From Paenibacillus aestuarii (GTDB lineage Bacteria; Bacillota; Bacilli; Paenibacillales; NBRC-103111), in assembly GCF_027789125.1 (NCBI RefSeq), contig NZ_JAQFVF010000026.1, positions 1 through 64,000 of the forward strand: DNA of 64,000 nt. The letters run 5' to 3'. The position numbers and the translations under genes were made by a program. This document shows positions 50,634 through 59,520 of this stretch, in pieces. Within the stretch, counting starts at the first letter, position 1; each line of letters begins with the position of its first letter. The notes beneath the pieces are model-generated. The model was not told where the DNA came from. It made no database searches and was given only the letters and a program-made list of their open reading frames with translations.

Positions 50634-52408
50634 TGTACGGCCTCCTTAGCTAATTTGAGCAGACATGTCGTTCCCTCGTTCAGCTTACTCTCCATATGAA
50701 TACCTGATCCCTCACCATAAAACATTTTTAAGCGTTCGTTTACATTCATAATGCCAAGGCCGCCTTCGCCCTTGTGCAAAAGTTTGCCGTCCAGTTTCCC
50801 ATTCAAGACGCCTTGAATGAGGGCGAGGCGCTCCTCTCCGATGCCTGTACCGGAATCGCTCACAGCAATGTACATGAACGTAACATCATCCCAAATACGA
50901 ATCGAAAGCGTGCCTTGCTTGCGGACATTCGCAATCCCGTGAACAATGCTATTCTCAATGATCGGCTGCAGGATATAGTGGGGACAAAGAAAATCGTCGA
51001 TAGCCGCTTCGATATCCAAAGATACTTGCAGTCGATCTACGAGTCTGATTTGTTGAATTTTGATATAGTCCTTTACATTATCGACTTCTTCCCGCAAGGA
51101 AGTTTCGCTTTTCGCTCCAGACAAGCTGTATCGAAATAGTTTGCCCAGCGTATAGGACATTTCGGCCGCTTCCGGGTCATCGTTCGTTTCCGCGATCATG
51201 CGTATGGATTCGAGTGTATTGTATAGAAAATGAGGCTTGATTTGCGCCTGCATCATGAGATAAGCCGATTCCTTCCGCAGCATTTCCGAACGATGCACGG
51301 TATTGACCAGCTCGTCCATCCGCCTGATCATCGCGTTATAAGAGGAGGTTAGATGCCCGACTTCGTCTTTATTAATCTCGCCGCGGTATAACGGAAAATA
51401 GTTCTCGTCAACCTGACGCATATGCTTGGAAAGCTTCAAAATGCGCTTCGTAATCGAGCTGGCAATTAAATAATAGATACCAGAAAGCAGTAACAGAAGG
51501 AGGGCGACAATTAAAACGAGCACATACTTGTTTTTTTTAATCCCGATAAAGACGTCGTCCACTTGCTCCATCATCACAAAATGCAGCTTAAGGCTGTCTG
51601 CGTAAAACGATTCAATCAACACTTTATTGCCGTTAATCGTTTGATACGCATACTTCGCATTCGTTTGGGATGCATCAGCCAGAAGGGCTTTCTGCGAATC
51701 CTCGGAGAGAGGAATCTTTTCAGTATAAGAAATGATCTGATTATCGTGATCAAGCACGTATAAATTGCTGCGATTGTTCAAATTGAGCGATTCAAATAAC
51801 GGTTTAATTAAATTAGCGGTTACCTTGATATCGAGAAGGCCGATGTCTTGCTCAAAGTTCCGATTCCCAATTTTGTGAAAAAAATGGAGATTGATGTCTT
51901 GATCCGATCCCGTATTGAACGTGATCCACTTTCCTACACCAAGCGGAAGCTTTTTGATGCTTTCCCCTAGTTTAAACTCTTCCATCTTGGCCATTTCAGG
52001 CCGAAACACCATCCCATTCTGCTGTTCCATATAAATCGTCATACTATCAATCAGTCGGTTGGATGACAAAATATAAGAGAATAAGGGTCTGATGTAAGTC
52101 AAAAAATTGGATACTTGCTCGTAATCGCTCCGGTAATTCTCGCTCAAATAGGCAATCGTGTTCGAATTGTTTTGAAAAAGCTGGTAAGCGGCCTCGATCT
52201 GTACCGTGCTTACGGTGATATTGTTTAATACTTGATTGACAATCTTCTGCCTGCCTTGCGCGTATTCTTCGAGAAAGCTGTTGTAGTTGAGATTATAGAG
52301 GAAAAGACCGAATGAAAGAATCGGAATGAAGATGATGATGATATAGCCGATGGCCATTTTTTTTACAATCGATAAGTTCTGATAGCTGAATGCAGGCTTC
52401 GGTTTCAC
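50630..52408 (-). CDS. YesM-type sensor histidine kinase
   Basis: The 592-residue protein starts at GTG 52408, with AAGGTGG upstream. It has a membrane helix at about 18-38, an extracellular Cache-like sensor at 40-290, a second helix at 294-318, a HAMP linker to 375, the His-kinase motif with H393 in KPHFLYN and an ATPase domain at about 480-590 (QPIIENSIVHG, GTGIGEERL, GLGIMNVNERLKMF). It is expected to sense a sugar outside the cell, perhaps a fucose-containing one given the downstream fucosidase, and to phosphorylate the coupled regulator. Kinase family and topology are certain; the ligand is inferred. Confidence 0.95.
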   Translation of the reverse strand: MKPKPAFSYQNLSIVKKMAIGYIIIIFIPILSFGLFLYNLNYNSFLEEYAQGRQKIVNQVLNNITVSTVQIEAAYQLFQNNSNTIAYLSENYRSDYEQVSNFLTYIRPLFSYILSSNRLIDSMTIYMEQQNGMVFRPEMAKMEEFKLGESIKKLPLGVGKWITFNTGSDQDINLHFFHKIGNRNFEQDIGLLDIKVTANLIKPLFESLNLNNRSNLYVLDHDNQIISYTEKIPLSEDSQKALLADASQTNAKYAYQTINGNKVLIESFYADSLKLHFVMMEQVDDVFIGIKKNKYVLVLIVALLLLLLSGIYYLIASSITKRILKLSKHMRQVDENYFPLYRGEINKDEVGHLTSSYNAMIRRMDELVNTVHRSEMLRKESAYLMMQAQIKPHFLYNTLESIRMIAETNDDPEAAEMSYTLGKLFRYSLSGAKSETSLREEVDNVKDYIKIQQIRLVDRLQVSLDIEAAIDDFLCPHYILQPIIENSIVHGIANVRKQGTLSIRIWDDVTFMYIAVSDSGTGIGEERLALIQGVLNGKLDGKLLHKGEGGLGIMNVNERLKMFYGEGSGIHMESKLNEGTTCLLKLAKEAVQ

Positions 52409-52490
52409 GAATTACACCACCTTATAAATGGACACTAGGGCTTGAAAATGATCACTATAAATATTTTCCAGCCTCCTATATGATAAGTTG

Positions 52491-52504
52491 TGTAAGCGCT
52501 TAAT
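52491..52504 (+). promoter_or_regulatory. Cre-like site upstream of the second ABC importer
   Basis: TGTAAGCGCTTAAT fits 12 of the 14 positions of the CcpA consensus and has a symmetric AAGCGCTT core. It lies in the 133-base gap between the kinase gene and the permease genes, 37 bases before the start. Confidence 0.55.
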
Positions 52505-52541
52505 AAACAGCGCATCAGTCATCGTCTTGAGGGGGAGTATC

Positions 52542-53447
52542 ATGAGTATAGCACTTAAAATGATAAAGAAAAACTGGCAGCTCTATTTGATTCTTTTGCC
52601 TTCGCTTGTTTATCTGATCATTTTTAAATACGTGCCGATGGCCGGGGTGCAAATTGCTTTTAAAAACTATGTGGTTACCAAAGGAATATGGGGAAGCGAT
52701 TGGATAGGCTTCAAACATTTTGTGGACTTCTTCCATTTGCCGATATTTTGGAGAGTTATCAAAAATACGGTGCTGCTTAGCTTGTACGCTCTTCTTGTCG
52801 GATTCCCGGCGCCGATCCTGCTTGCCCTGGCTTTGAATGAATTGAAAAACGGAATTTTCAAGCGGACCGTTCAATTGGTTACCTTTGCACCTTACTTCAT
52901 TTCAACGGTCATCATGGTTTCAATCATCATGTTGTTCCTTTCCCCGCAGCTTGGCTTCGTCCATCTGTTAGCCGATAAATTCGGATTTCCAGCAGAAAAT
53001 GTAATGTCAAAGCCGGCGTATTTCAAAACGGTGTATGTCCTCTCCGATGTTTGGCAGTTTACGGGATATGCCTCCGTCATTTACATTGCGGCATTGGCAG
53101 GAGTAGATCCGCATTTGTATGAGGCGGCGAAGGTGGATGGCGCAACACGGTTTCAACGGATGAAACATATTGACTGGCCGAGCCTGAGGCCAACGGCTGT
53201 CATCTTGCTTATTTTGAATGCAGGGCAAATCATGAACGTTGGATTCGAAAAGGTGTACTTGATGCAAAACGCCATTAATGTCGGAGCGTCCGAGGTTATC
53301 TCTACTTATGTATACAAAATGGGCTTGGTCGGAGCAAACTTCAGCTTTTCCGCAGCTGTCGGACTCTTCAATGCGATCGTGAATCTGCTGCTGCTTATTG
53401 TCGTCAACTATGTGGCAAGGAAAAATTCAGAGACAAGCTTGTGGTAG
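52542..53447 (+). CDS. ABC sugar transporter permease (LplB type), second system
   Basis: The start is ATG 52542, behind GGGGGAG; the frame's earlier ATG at 52488 has no site. The 301-residue protein has six membrane helices, opening LYLILLPSLVYLIIFKYVPM, with the EAA loop ALAGVDPHLYEAAKVDGA near 190. It diverges from the YesMN pair, shows a cre-like site upstream and is followed by its partner permease and binding protein. It is a complete CUT1 set apart from the ATPase. Confidence 0.94.
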   Translation: MSIALKMIKKNWQLYLILLPSLVYLIIFKYVPMAGVQIAFKNYVVTKGIWGSDWIGFKHFVDFFHLPIFWRVIKNTVLLSLYALLVGFPAPILLALALNELKNGIFKRTVQLVTFAPYFISTVIMVSIIMLFLSPQLGFVHLLADKFGFPAENVMSKPAYFKTVYVLSDVWQFTGYASVIYIAALAGVDPHLYEAAKVDGATRFQRMKHIDWPSLRPTAVILLILNAGQIMNVGFEKVYLMQNAINVGASEVISTYVYKMGLVGANFSFSAAVGLFNAIVNLLLLIVVNYVARKNSETSLW

Positions 53448-53458
53448 GAGGGAAGGCT

Positions 53459-54394
53459 ATGACTCAACCAGAACAGACACTGTCGTTGGAAGCGCGAAAG
53501 CGACCTGCCCGCATTCAAGAGAACATGATCGACCGATTCTATTTGTGCGGTGTGTACTTGTTTTTGACAGTTTGTTTAATTATTGTTGCCTATCCGCTCA
53601 TCTACATCGTGAGCTCATCATTCAGCTCCTCGTCAGCCGTCATCTCAGGCAAAGTGTGGCTGCTTCCGGTTGAACCGACGCTTCGCGGGTATCAGGCGGT
53701 ATTTCAAAATCCGCAAATTTTGACGGGGTACAGTAATTCTCTATTTTATCTTTTCTTTGGGACACTGCTTAGCGTGACGCTGACGATCACAGCGGCTTAC
53801 CCCTTATCACGGAAGAGCTTGTATGGGCGCAACCTGATCACGGCGCTGTTCATTTTTACGATGCTGTTCAATGGGGGGTTAATTCCTTATTACTTGACCG
53901 TCAAAGGATTGGGCATGCTCGACACGAGGTGGGCGATGATTATTCCTGGTGCCATTTCGGTATGGCAAGTTATTCTGGCGAGAACGTTTTTCCAGACATC
54001 GATCCCATCGGAGCTAACCGAGGCTGCGCATTTGGACGGATGCGGCGACTTTAAGTTCCTGCTGCGCATCGTCATTCCGCTGTCTAAACCGATTATTGCC
54101 GTTCTTGTGCTCATGTATGCTATTGGCTACTGGAACTCCTACTTCGAAGCGTTGATTTTTCTCAAATCAGCTCGTTTATATCCGCTGCAGCTCATTTTAC
54201 GCAACATACTGATTCTGAACTCCATCGACCCCACGATGGTTAAAGATGTCAAGGAGCTTGCGGATCGGCAAGGATTAAAAGAACTGCTTAAATATTCGCT
54301 AATTATCGTGGCGAGCGCACCTGTCCTTATCCTGTATCCGTTCGTGCAGCAGCATTTTGTGAAAGGGTTGCTGATTGGCTCTCTGAAAGGGTAA
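53459..54394 (+). CDS. ABC sugar transporter permease (YtcP type), second system
   Basis: The start is ATG 53459, behind GGAGGGAAGG. The 311-residue protein has six membrane helices, the EAA loop ELTEAAHLDGCGDFKF near 185 and the C-terminal PFVQQHFVKGLLIGSLKG. It forms the channel with the previous gene, 11 bases upstream. The binding-protein gene follows after about 95 bases. Confidence 0.94.
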   Translation: MTQPEQTLSLEARKRPARIQENMIDRFYLCGVYLFLTVCLIIVAYPLIYIVSSSFSSSSAVISGKVWLLPVEPTLRGYQAVFQNPQILTGYSNSLFYLFFGTLLSVTLTITAAYPLSRKSLYGRNLITALFIFTMLFNGGLIPYYLTVKGLGMLDTRWAMIIPGAISVWQVILARTFFQTSIPSELTEAAHLDGCGDFKFLLRIVIPLSKPIIAVLVLMYAIGYWNSYFEALIFLKSARLYPLQLILRNILILNSIDPTMVKDVKELADRQGLKELLKYSLIIVASAPVLILYPFVQQHFVKGLLIGSLKG

Positions 54395-54488
54395 CGCGTT
54401 AGCTATCGAAAGGAGGGATGCGGAGCACAGCGAGCAGATGTTGTTCTCTTATGCATGCAGGTCTATGAAAAACAAGGAGGGTTTGCGT

Positions 54489-56201
54489 ATGGGAAGTAAA
54501 AGAACCAACAGATCGAGGCTTTCGGTGGTCCTCATAGTATTCTTCACTTTGTTTGCAGTCGGCTGCACGTCCAATAGCGAAGGTCCAGCGAACAGCAGCA
54601 CGAGCCCAAGTGGAACGGGGAGCAAAGGCGGAGGAGCTGACTTCAACGCAACAGGCTTTCCGATTGTAAAAAATAAAATTACGATGAGCGCGTTCGCACC
54701 GCAATCGGCGAATATTGCTGATTTGAATACGAATTGGTTTACCAAATATTTGGAAGGAAAGACGAATATTCATTTGAACTGGCAGCTTGTCCCTGGTGAG
54801 ACAGCCGCGTTGAATGAGAAGAAGCAGCTGCTGCTGGCCAGCGGTGATTATCCCGATATTTTCATGCAAGGGAATCTCACAAAAGAGGAGCAGCTGTTGT
54901 ACGGTCAACAAGGCGTACTCCTGCCTCTCAATAAGCTGATCGATCAATACGCACCGAACATCAAGCAAGCGTTCAAAGATATTCCGTATTTGGAGAAGGC
55001 GATCACTGCGCCGGACGGCAACATTTATGCGATACCTTCTGTGAATGAATGTTATCATTGCCAGTTCTCTTCCAAGATGTGGGTCAACACCAAGTGGCTG
55101 CAAAAGCTTGGCCTCAGCGCACCGAAGACGACAGACGATTTCTATAACATGCTCAAAGCGTTCAAGGAGAAAGATCCGAATGGCAATGGCAAAGCGGACG
55201 AAATTGCCTTAACGGGTTCACCGACAGGCTGGCATACGGATGTTGAATCGTTCATTATGAACGCTTTCGTTTATTACAATGCGGACAACAACTATTTCAT
55301 GATGAATGGCGGCAAGTTGGCGACGTCCGTCGATCAGCCCGGCTTCAAAAAAGGACTGCAATTTTTAAACAAACTGTACGCAGAAGGTTTGATTGATAAA
55401 GAAGCGTTTACGCAAAAATCGGATGCGCTTTCGCAAAAAGGGAACAGTCCTGATGTTGCCATTGCCGGGGCGATCCCCGCAGGCTGGTTCGGGGAATTCA
55501 CCGATGCCTCGCCAACGGCTACGCGCCACAAAGACTATGATCCGATTGCCCCGCTGACAGGACCAGACGGCGTATCGTTCACACCGCATTATATTGGCAT
55601 TGGGAACTCGGTATTTGCCGTGACGAACAAAAATGCGAATCCGGAAGCAGCTATTCGTCTTGCCGATTATTTGTACTCGGATGAAGGCACGACCTTATCC
55701 AATTTTGGCGAAGAAGGCCGGAATTGGGTGAAGGCGGAGCCGACGGATAAGAACACGCGTGGAACTGCAGCTAAGTTCAAGGTAAAAGAAACGTCTTACG
55801 GGGTAGGTCAAGTTCAGAACGACCATTGGAATCAAATGGGACCGGGCCTTCGCTCGTCAGAATATCGTGAAACGGCGTATACCGCCAGCCAAGATATTTA
55901 TACGATGGATGGTTTGGAAACTCGCTTGTATAAGGCGACTAAGGAATTGTATGAAGGCCATCAACCGAAGGAAGAATTCCCGACGGACATTTTCTTGACG
56001 AACGATCAAGCCAATCAAGTCAAGCAATTGAAGCCGATTATTACAGATTATGTGAAGCAGTCTATGCTGCAGTTTATTATGGGAGCCAAGAGCATCGATA
56101 AGGATTGGGATGCTTACGTGAAGGGCCTCAAAGATTCGGGAATGGACCAATTTATTCAAATTTATCAAGATGCTTACGATAAAATGAACAATAAAAAATA
56201 A
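54489..56201 (+). CDS. Extracellular sugar-binding lipoprotein, second system
   Basis: The start is ATG 54489, 8 bases after AAGGAGG; the upstream frame from 54438 lacks a site. The 570-residue protein has a lipoprotein signal with lipobox FAVGC (Cys26), a Ser/Gly-rich linker to about 58 and a long CUT1-type binding fold with LLLASGDYPDIFMQGN near 115 and DPNGNGKADEIAL near 232. It is the binding component of the importer started at 52542. The next gene encodes a GH29 fucosidase, so a fucosylated oligosaccharide is a reasonable ligand. Confidence 0.93.
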   Translation: MGSKRTNRSRLSVVLIVFFTLFAVGCTSNSEGPANSSTSPSGTGSKGGGADFNATGFPIVKNKITMSAFAPQSANIADLNTNWFTKYLEGKTNIHLNWQLVPGETAALNEKKQLLLASGDYPDIFMQGNLTKEEQLLYGQQGVLLPLNKLIDQYAPNIKQAFKDIPYLEKAITAPDGNIYAIPSVNECYHCQFSSKMWVNTKWLQKLGLSAPKTTDDFYNMLKAFKEKDPNGNGKADEIALTGSPTGWHTDVESFIMNAFVYYNADNNYFMMNGGKLATSVDQPGFKKGLQFLNKLYAEGLIDKEAFTQKSDALSQKGNSPDVAIAGAIPAGWFGEFTDASPTATRHKDYDPIAPLTGPDGVSFTPHYIGIGNSVFAVTNKNANPEAAIRLADYLYSDEGTTLSNFGEEGRNWVKAEPTDKNTRGTAAKFKVKETSYGVGQVQNDHWNQMGPGLRSSEYRETAYTASQDIYTMDGLETRLYKATKELYEGHQPKEEFPTDIFLTNDQANQVKQLKPIITDYVKQSMLQFIMGAKSIDKDWDAYVKGLKDSGMDQFIQIYQDAYDKMNNKK

Positions 56202-56224
56202 CAGATACACGAAGGAGGCAAAAC

Positions 56225-57499
56225 ATGAATAAACGTTGGGAGCGAACAGCCTGGTTTCGAGAAGCGCGTTTCGGTATGTTCATTCATTGGGGATTGTATG
56301 CCATCCCCGCAAGGGGGGAGTGGGTACGAAGCGTCGAAAAGCTGAGCAATGAGGCGTACGAACCCTACTTCCATGAGTTTGATCCGGATCGCTACGATCC
56401 ACGGGCCTGGGCGAGAGCAGCGAAAGCGGCGGGGCAGCAATACGCAGTGCTGACGACGAAGCATCACGATGGGTTCTGTCTTTTTGACAGCGAGTTTACA
56501 GCGTACAAAGCGACGAATTCGCCTGCGCAGCGGGACTTGATTCAGGAATATGTGGAGGCGTTTCGCGATGAAGGCTTAAAGGTCGGTTTTTATTATTCGC
56601 TCATTGATTGGCATCATGAAGATTATCCTGCCTACGGGGATCGGATTCATCCGATGCGGGGTAACGAAGCTTTTCGGAACAAGGCCATTCAGTTCGAACG
56701 CTATGTCGACTATCTGCATGCTCAAGTCAAAGAACTGTTAACAAATTACGGTAAAATCGATATCATGTGGTTCGACTTCTCTTACGATGAGATGACGGGG
56801 GAAAAGTGGCGGGCAACGGAGCTTGTTCACATGATTCGCTCCCTGCAGCCAGACATTATTATCGATAACCGGCTTGGCGGCAATATTAAAGCGAGCGAGC
56901 CGGAGGTGTATGCCGGCGACTTTTATTCCCCTGAGCAAATCGTCCCGCCTGGCGGTATTGTGGATCAGAACGGTTTGAACGTACCTTGGGAAGCCTGTAT
57001 TACACTCAATGACAACTGGGGCTATCATGCGAAGGATCAGGCCTATAAGTCACCGAAGCAAGTGATTCGAGCTTTAGTGGAATGTATTAGCAAGGGCGGC
57101 AATATGCTCCTGAATGTGGGACCGGATGCACGAGGGGAAATTCCGAAGCCGTCGCTTGAGATTTTATCGGCTGTAGGCGAATGGATGCAGCGTAATGGCG
57201 AAAGCATCTATGGCTGCGGAGCATCCGAGCTGCCGAAGCCGGAATGGGGACGTTACACGCAGAACGGATCCATGTTATATGCCCACGTATTTGATCGTGG
57301 CATCGGTCCTCTTTATTTTTCGGGACTCAAAGGGAAAATCAAGAAGGCGCGTCTCCTTGCAGACGGCTCAGAGCTTAAAGTATCTTTGCCTTGGATGGCA
57401 GAGCAGTATTCAGACACGGCAAGCGGGGCTTTCATTCATTTAACCGGCGCTGAGCTGCCTGATGATAGGGATACGGTCATCGCGCTGGAGATCGAATAG
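56225..57499 (+). CDS. Alpha-L-fucosidase, GH29
   Basis: The 424-residue protein has the GH29 barrel: FGMFIHWGLYAIPARGEW at 16-33, LTTKHHDGFCLFDS near 77, and the nucleophile D184 in KIDIMWFDFS. NRLGG near 218 and GGNMLLNVGPDARGE near 288 are also typical. The short C-terminal beta domain ends at 424. No signal peptide is present, so it acts on imported oligosaccharides and releases L-fucose. The ribosome site is GAAGGAGG. It lies between the importer and sugar-epimerase genes and gives the best clue to the substrate of region 7. Confidence 0.93.
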   Translation: MNKRWERTAWFREARFGMFIHWGLYAIPARGEWVRSVEKLSNEAYEPYFHEFDPDRYDPRAWARAAKAAGQQYAVLTTKHHDGFCLFDSEFTAYKATNSPAQRDLIQEYVEAFRDEGLKVGFYYSLIDWHHEDYPAYGDRIHPMRGNEAFRNKAIQFERYVDYLHAQVKELLTNYGKIDIMWFDFSYDEMTGEKWRATELVHMIRSLQPDIIIDNRLGGNIKASEPEVYAGDFYSPEQIVPPGGIVDQNGLNVPWEACITLNDNWGYHAKDQAYKSPKQVIRALVECISKGGNMLLNVGPDARGEIPKPSLEILSAVGEWMQRNGESIYGCGASELPKPEWGRYTQNGSMLYAHVFDRGIGPLYFSGLKGKIKKARLLADGSELKVSLPWMAEQYSDTASGAFIHLTGAELPDDRDTVIALEIE

Positions 57500-57517
57500 A
57501 AGATGAGGTGATCAGCG

Positions 57518-58390
57518 TTGAAGGTCGGACTTAGTACATATAGTTTGTTAGGAGCGTTAAAAACAGGTGAAATGACCGTTCTGGACGCAATTGCGTGGAT
57601 TTCAGAGCATGGCGGCGAGCATATGGAAATCGTACCTTATGGCTTTACGCTTGTCGACCAGCCTGAGCTGGCGATTGCTGTCCGGGAGAAGGCCAAGGAA
57701 GCGGGAATAGAGCTATCCAATTATTCGATGCCCACGAACTTCGTCCAGCCTACCGAAGACGCTTTCGAAGCTGAAGTGGAGCGTGTCAAGCAGCATGTCG
57801 ATTTGGTGCATAAACTCGGTATGAAGCATATGCGCCATGATGTGACGGCCTTCACCTTGCCGCCTGAAGCGATGACCATTCAATGGTTCGAAGAGCATCT
57901 GCATGCGATGGTAAAAGGAAGCTGCCTGATTGCCGATTATGCCGCTCAATATGGGATCACGACAACCATTGAGAACCACGGCTTCAGCGTACAGGCGAGC
58001 GATCGTGTGCAGCGCGTATTGACTGAGGTCAATCGCCCCAATTTCAAGACAACGCTCGATATCGGCAATTTCATGTGCGTCGATGAGCAGCCTCTCATCG
58101 GTGTGCGCAAAAACTTGCCCTATGCTTCGCTGATCCATGTGAAAGACTTTTATTTCCGGCATTATGACGAGGATCCTGGAGAAGGCCCTTGGTTCAGAAC
58201 GTCAAATGGCAACTATTTAAGAGGCGCGATCGTTGGCCAGGGAGATCTTGACCTGCGTCGAATCCTGAAGCTCATTAAGGCATCGGGCTATGACGGGTAC
58301 ATGACGGTTGAATTTGAAGGGATGGAGGAATGCAAGTCCGCCTCCAAGATCGCCATGAATAATTTGCGGCGGTTATGGCAGGAGGCTTGA
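57518..58390 (+). CDS. Sugar phosphate isomerase/epimerase (TIM barrel)
   Basis: The start is TTG 57518, behind GAGGTGATC. The 290-residue protein is of the AP-endonuclease-2 barrel type, with metal ligands visible as Glu in TIENHGF near 150, Asp in LDIGNF near 183, His in IHVKDFYF near 206 and Glu in TVEFEGMEE near 267. The family includes IolE, tagatose epimerases and hydroxypyruvate isomerases. Its partner at 62765 is a second member. It may act on the sugar or keto-acid freed by the fucosidase. It lies 18 bases after the fucosidase gene and so is in the same operon. Confidence 0.88.
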   Translation: MKVGLSTYSLLGALKTGEMTVLDAIAWISEHGGEHMEIVPYGFTLVDQPELAIAVREKAKEAGIELSNYSMPTNFVQPTEDAFEAEVERVKQHVDLVHKLGMKHMRHDVTAFTLPPEAMTIQWFEEHLHAMVKGSCLIADYAAQYGITTTIENHGFSVQASDRVQRVLTEVNRPNFKTTLDIGNFMCVDEQPLIGVRKNLPYASLIHVKDFYFRHYDEDPGEGPWFRTSNGNYLRGAIVGQGDLDLRRILKLIKASGYDGYMTVEFEGMEECKSASKIAMNNLRRLWQEA

Positions 58391-58436
58391 GGCTTACGGC
58401 CTGCTGCCTGAGGTCTGAGGCGTGAGGCGTTAGGCG
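58388..58436. repeat. Short degenerate direct repeat (TGAGGC-type)
   Basis: Several copies of a 5- to 7-base unit (TTGAGGC, TGAGGTC, TGAGGCG, TGAGGCG, TTAGGCG) follow the epimerase stop directly. It looks like slippage-type noncoding sequence. Confidence 0.5.
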
Positions 58437-58453
58437 AAACAAGGTGAATAGAA

Positions 58454-58486
58454 AAAAGGAAGGAGCTGAGCTCCTTCCTTTTTTTG
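58454..58486. terminator. Bidirectional terminator between the fucosidase operon and the IclR gene
   Basis: A palindrome AAGGAAGGAGCT-G-AGCTCCTTCCTT is flanked by an A run on the left and a T run on the right. It can stop both convergent units. Confidence 0.92.
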
Positions 58487-58512
58487 TGAAGCCTCACAAC
58501 CGTGGAACCATG

Positions 58513-59319
58513 TTACTGCACGCAGCCTAGTCCTCTGGAAATATGAAGCGCTACGTCGTGCACGGTTAAGCCGAATTCTTGCAACAGCGAATCGTTAATT
58601 CGCCATTTGGGGCCAGAAATGCTGAGGGAGGCGACGGGTTCGTTCAAGTGATTAAAAATAGGGGCTGCTGCACAGCGCACATCCGATTCGTGCTCACCGT
58701 CGTCAATGGAATAACCTCTCCGTCTGATTTGCTCCAGATCGCGAAGCAGATCTTCTCGCGTGACAAGCGTGCTGGGCGTGTAGGCGGTAAACCCATCTGC
58801 GGCAATCTCATCAACTAGGGAGAGCGGAGAAAATGCCAGAATGGCTTTGCCGACACCTGTGCAATACATCGGGTTGCGAAGGCCGATCTGCGAATGCATG
58901 CGGATCGTCTTGGACGATTCGACCTTGTCGACATAGACGACCTGGTGGCCGTCCCGAACGACGAGGTGCACGGTTTCCCCGAACTGATCGGCAATCTTCT
59001 TCAGATATGGCGCTGCAATATCGCGAACATTTAACGTCTTCTGGGCGATTGCGGCCAAACGCAGTGAATAGACGCCGATTCGGTAGCGCTCGGTATGGCT
59101 ATCTTGCTCCACGAGCCCCATTTTTTGAAAAGCCGCCAAATGTTTGCACACACTGCTGGGACTTTCGTTCGAAAGACGGGATATTTGACTGACGGACGCG
59201 CCGTCAAGCTGTTGATCGCATAGTTCCGAAAGCACGTGGAGCACATTCAATGCTTTTAAAACAGTTGATGAAGCTACCTTATCTTTGCTTTCTCCTGTCG
59301 TTATGACTCTTCGAGCCAT
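58513..59319 (-). CDS. IclR-family regulator of the sugar-acid operon
   Basis: The 268-residue protein has an N-terminal extension, the winged helix at about 35-80 (GASVSQISRLSNESPSSVCK) and the IclR ligand domain at 95-265 (YCTGVGKAILAFSP, RRRGYSIDDGEHESDVRC). The start ATG at 59319 follows TAGGAGGG. It diverges from the dehydratase operon at 59521. The 200-base gap between them holds TTTCTA/TAGAAA inverted repeats that are its likely operators. The sensed compound is probably the sugar acid or keto-deoxy acid of the pathway, which is inference. Confidence 0.92.
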   Translation of the reverse strand: MARRVITTGESKDKVASSTVLKALNVLHVLSELCDQQLDGASVSQISRLSNESPSSVCKHLAAFQKMGLVEQDSHTERYRIGVYSLRLAAIAQKTLNVRDIAAPYLKKIADQFGETVHLVVRDGHQVVYVDKVESSKTIRMHSQIGLRNPMYCTGVGKAILAFSPLSLVDEIAADGFTAYTPSTLVTREDLLRDLEQIRRRGYSIDDGEHESDVRCAAAPIFNHLNEPVASLSISGPKWRINDSLLQEFGLTVHDVALHISRGLGCVQ

Positions 59320-59365
59320 GCTGTTCCCTCCTAGTATAAAGGCGCTTCACGCATCATTTTCGTAT

Positions 59366-59382
59366 TAGAAATAATATTTCTA
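59366..59382. promoter_or_regulatory. Candidate IclR operator, copy 1
   Basis: TAGAAATAATATTTCTA is a perfect palindrome around one central base, about 47 bases upstream of the IclR start, in a region where that gene's promoter should lie. Confidence 0.55.
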
Positions 59383-59484
59383 TTTCTTAATGTTAGGGGA
59401 TGGAATACCTATAGTCAATGAAGAATTTTTGCGTTGACAGATTATGGGAGCAGTTTTATAGTGGTGATAAGAACGGAAATAAAG

Positions 59485-59499
59485 TTTCTATATTAGAAA
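59485..59499. promoter_or_regulatory. Candidate IclR operator, copy 2
   Basis: TTTCTA-TAT-TAGAAA is a perfect inverted repeat of the same half-sites as at 59366, in the opposite arrangement. It ends 21 bases before the start of the dehydratase gene and just before its ribosome site (AGAAAGGA). Confidence 0.55.
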
Positions 59500-59520
59500 T
59501 AAGAAAGGACATGAATCGAC

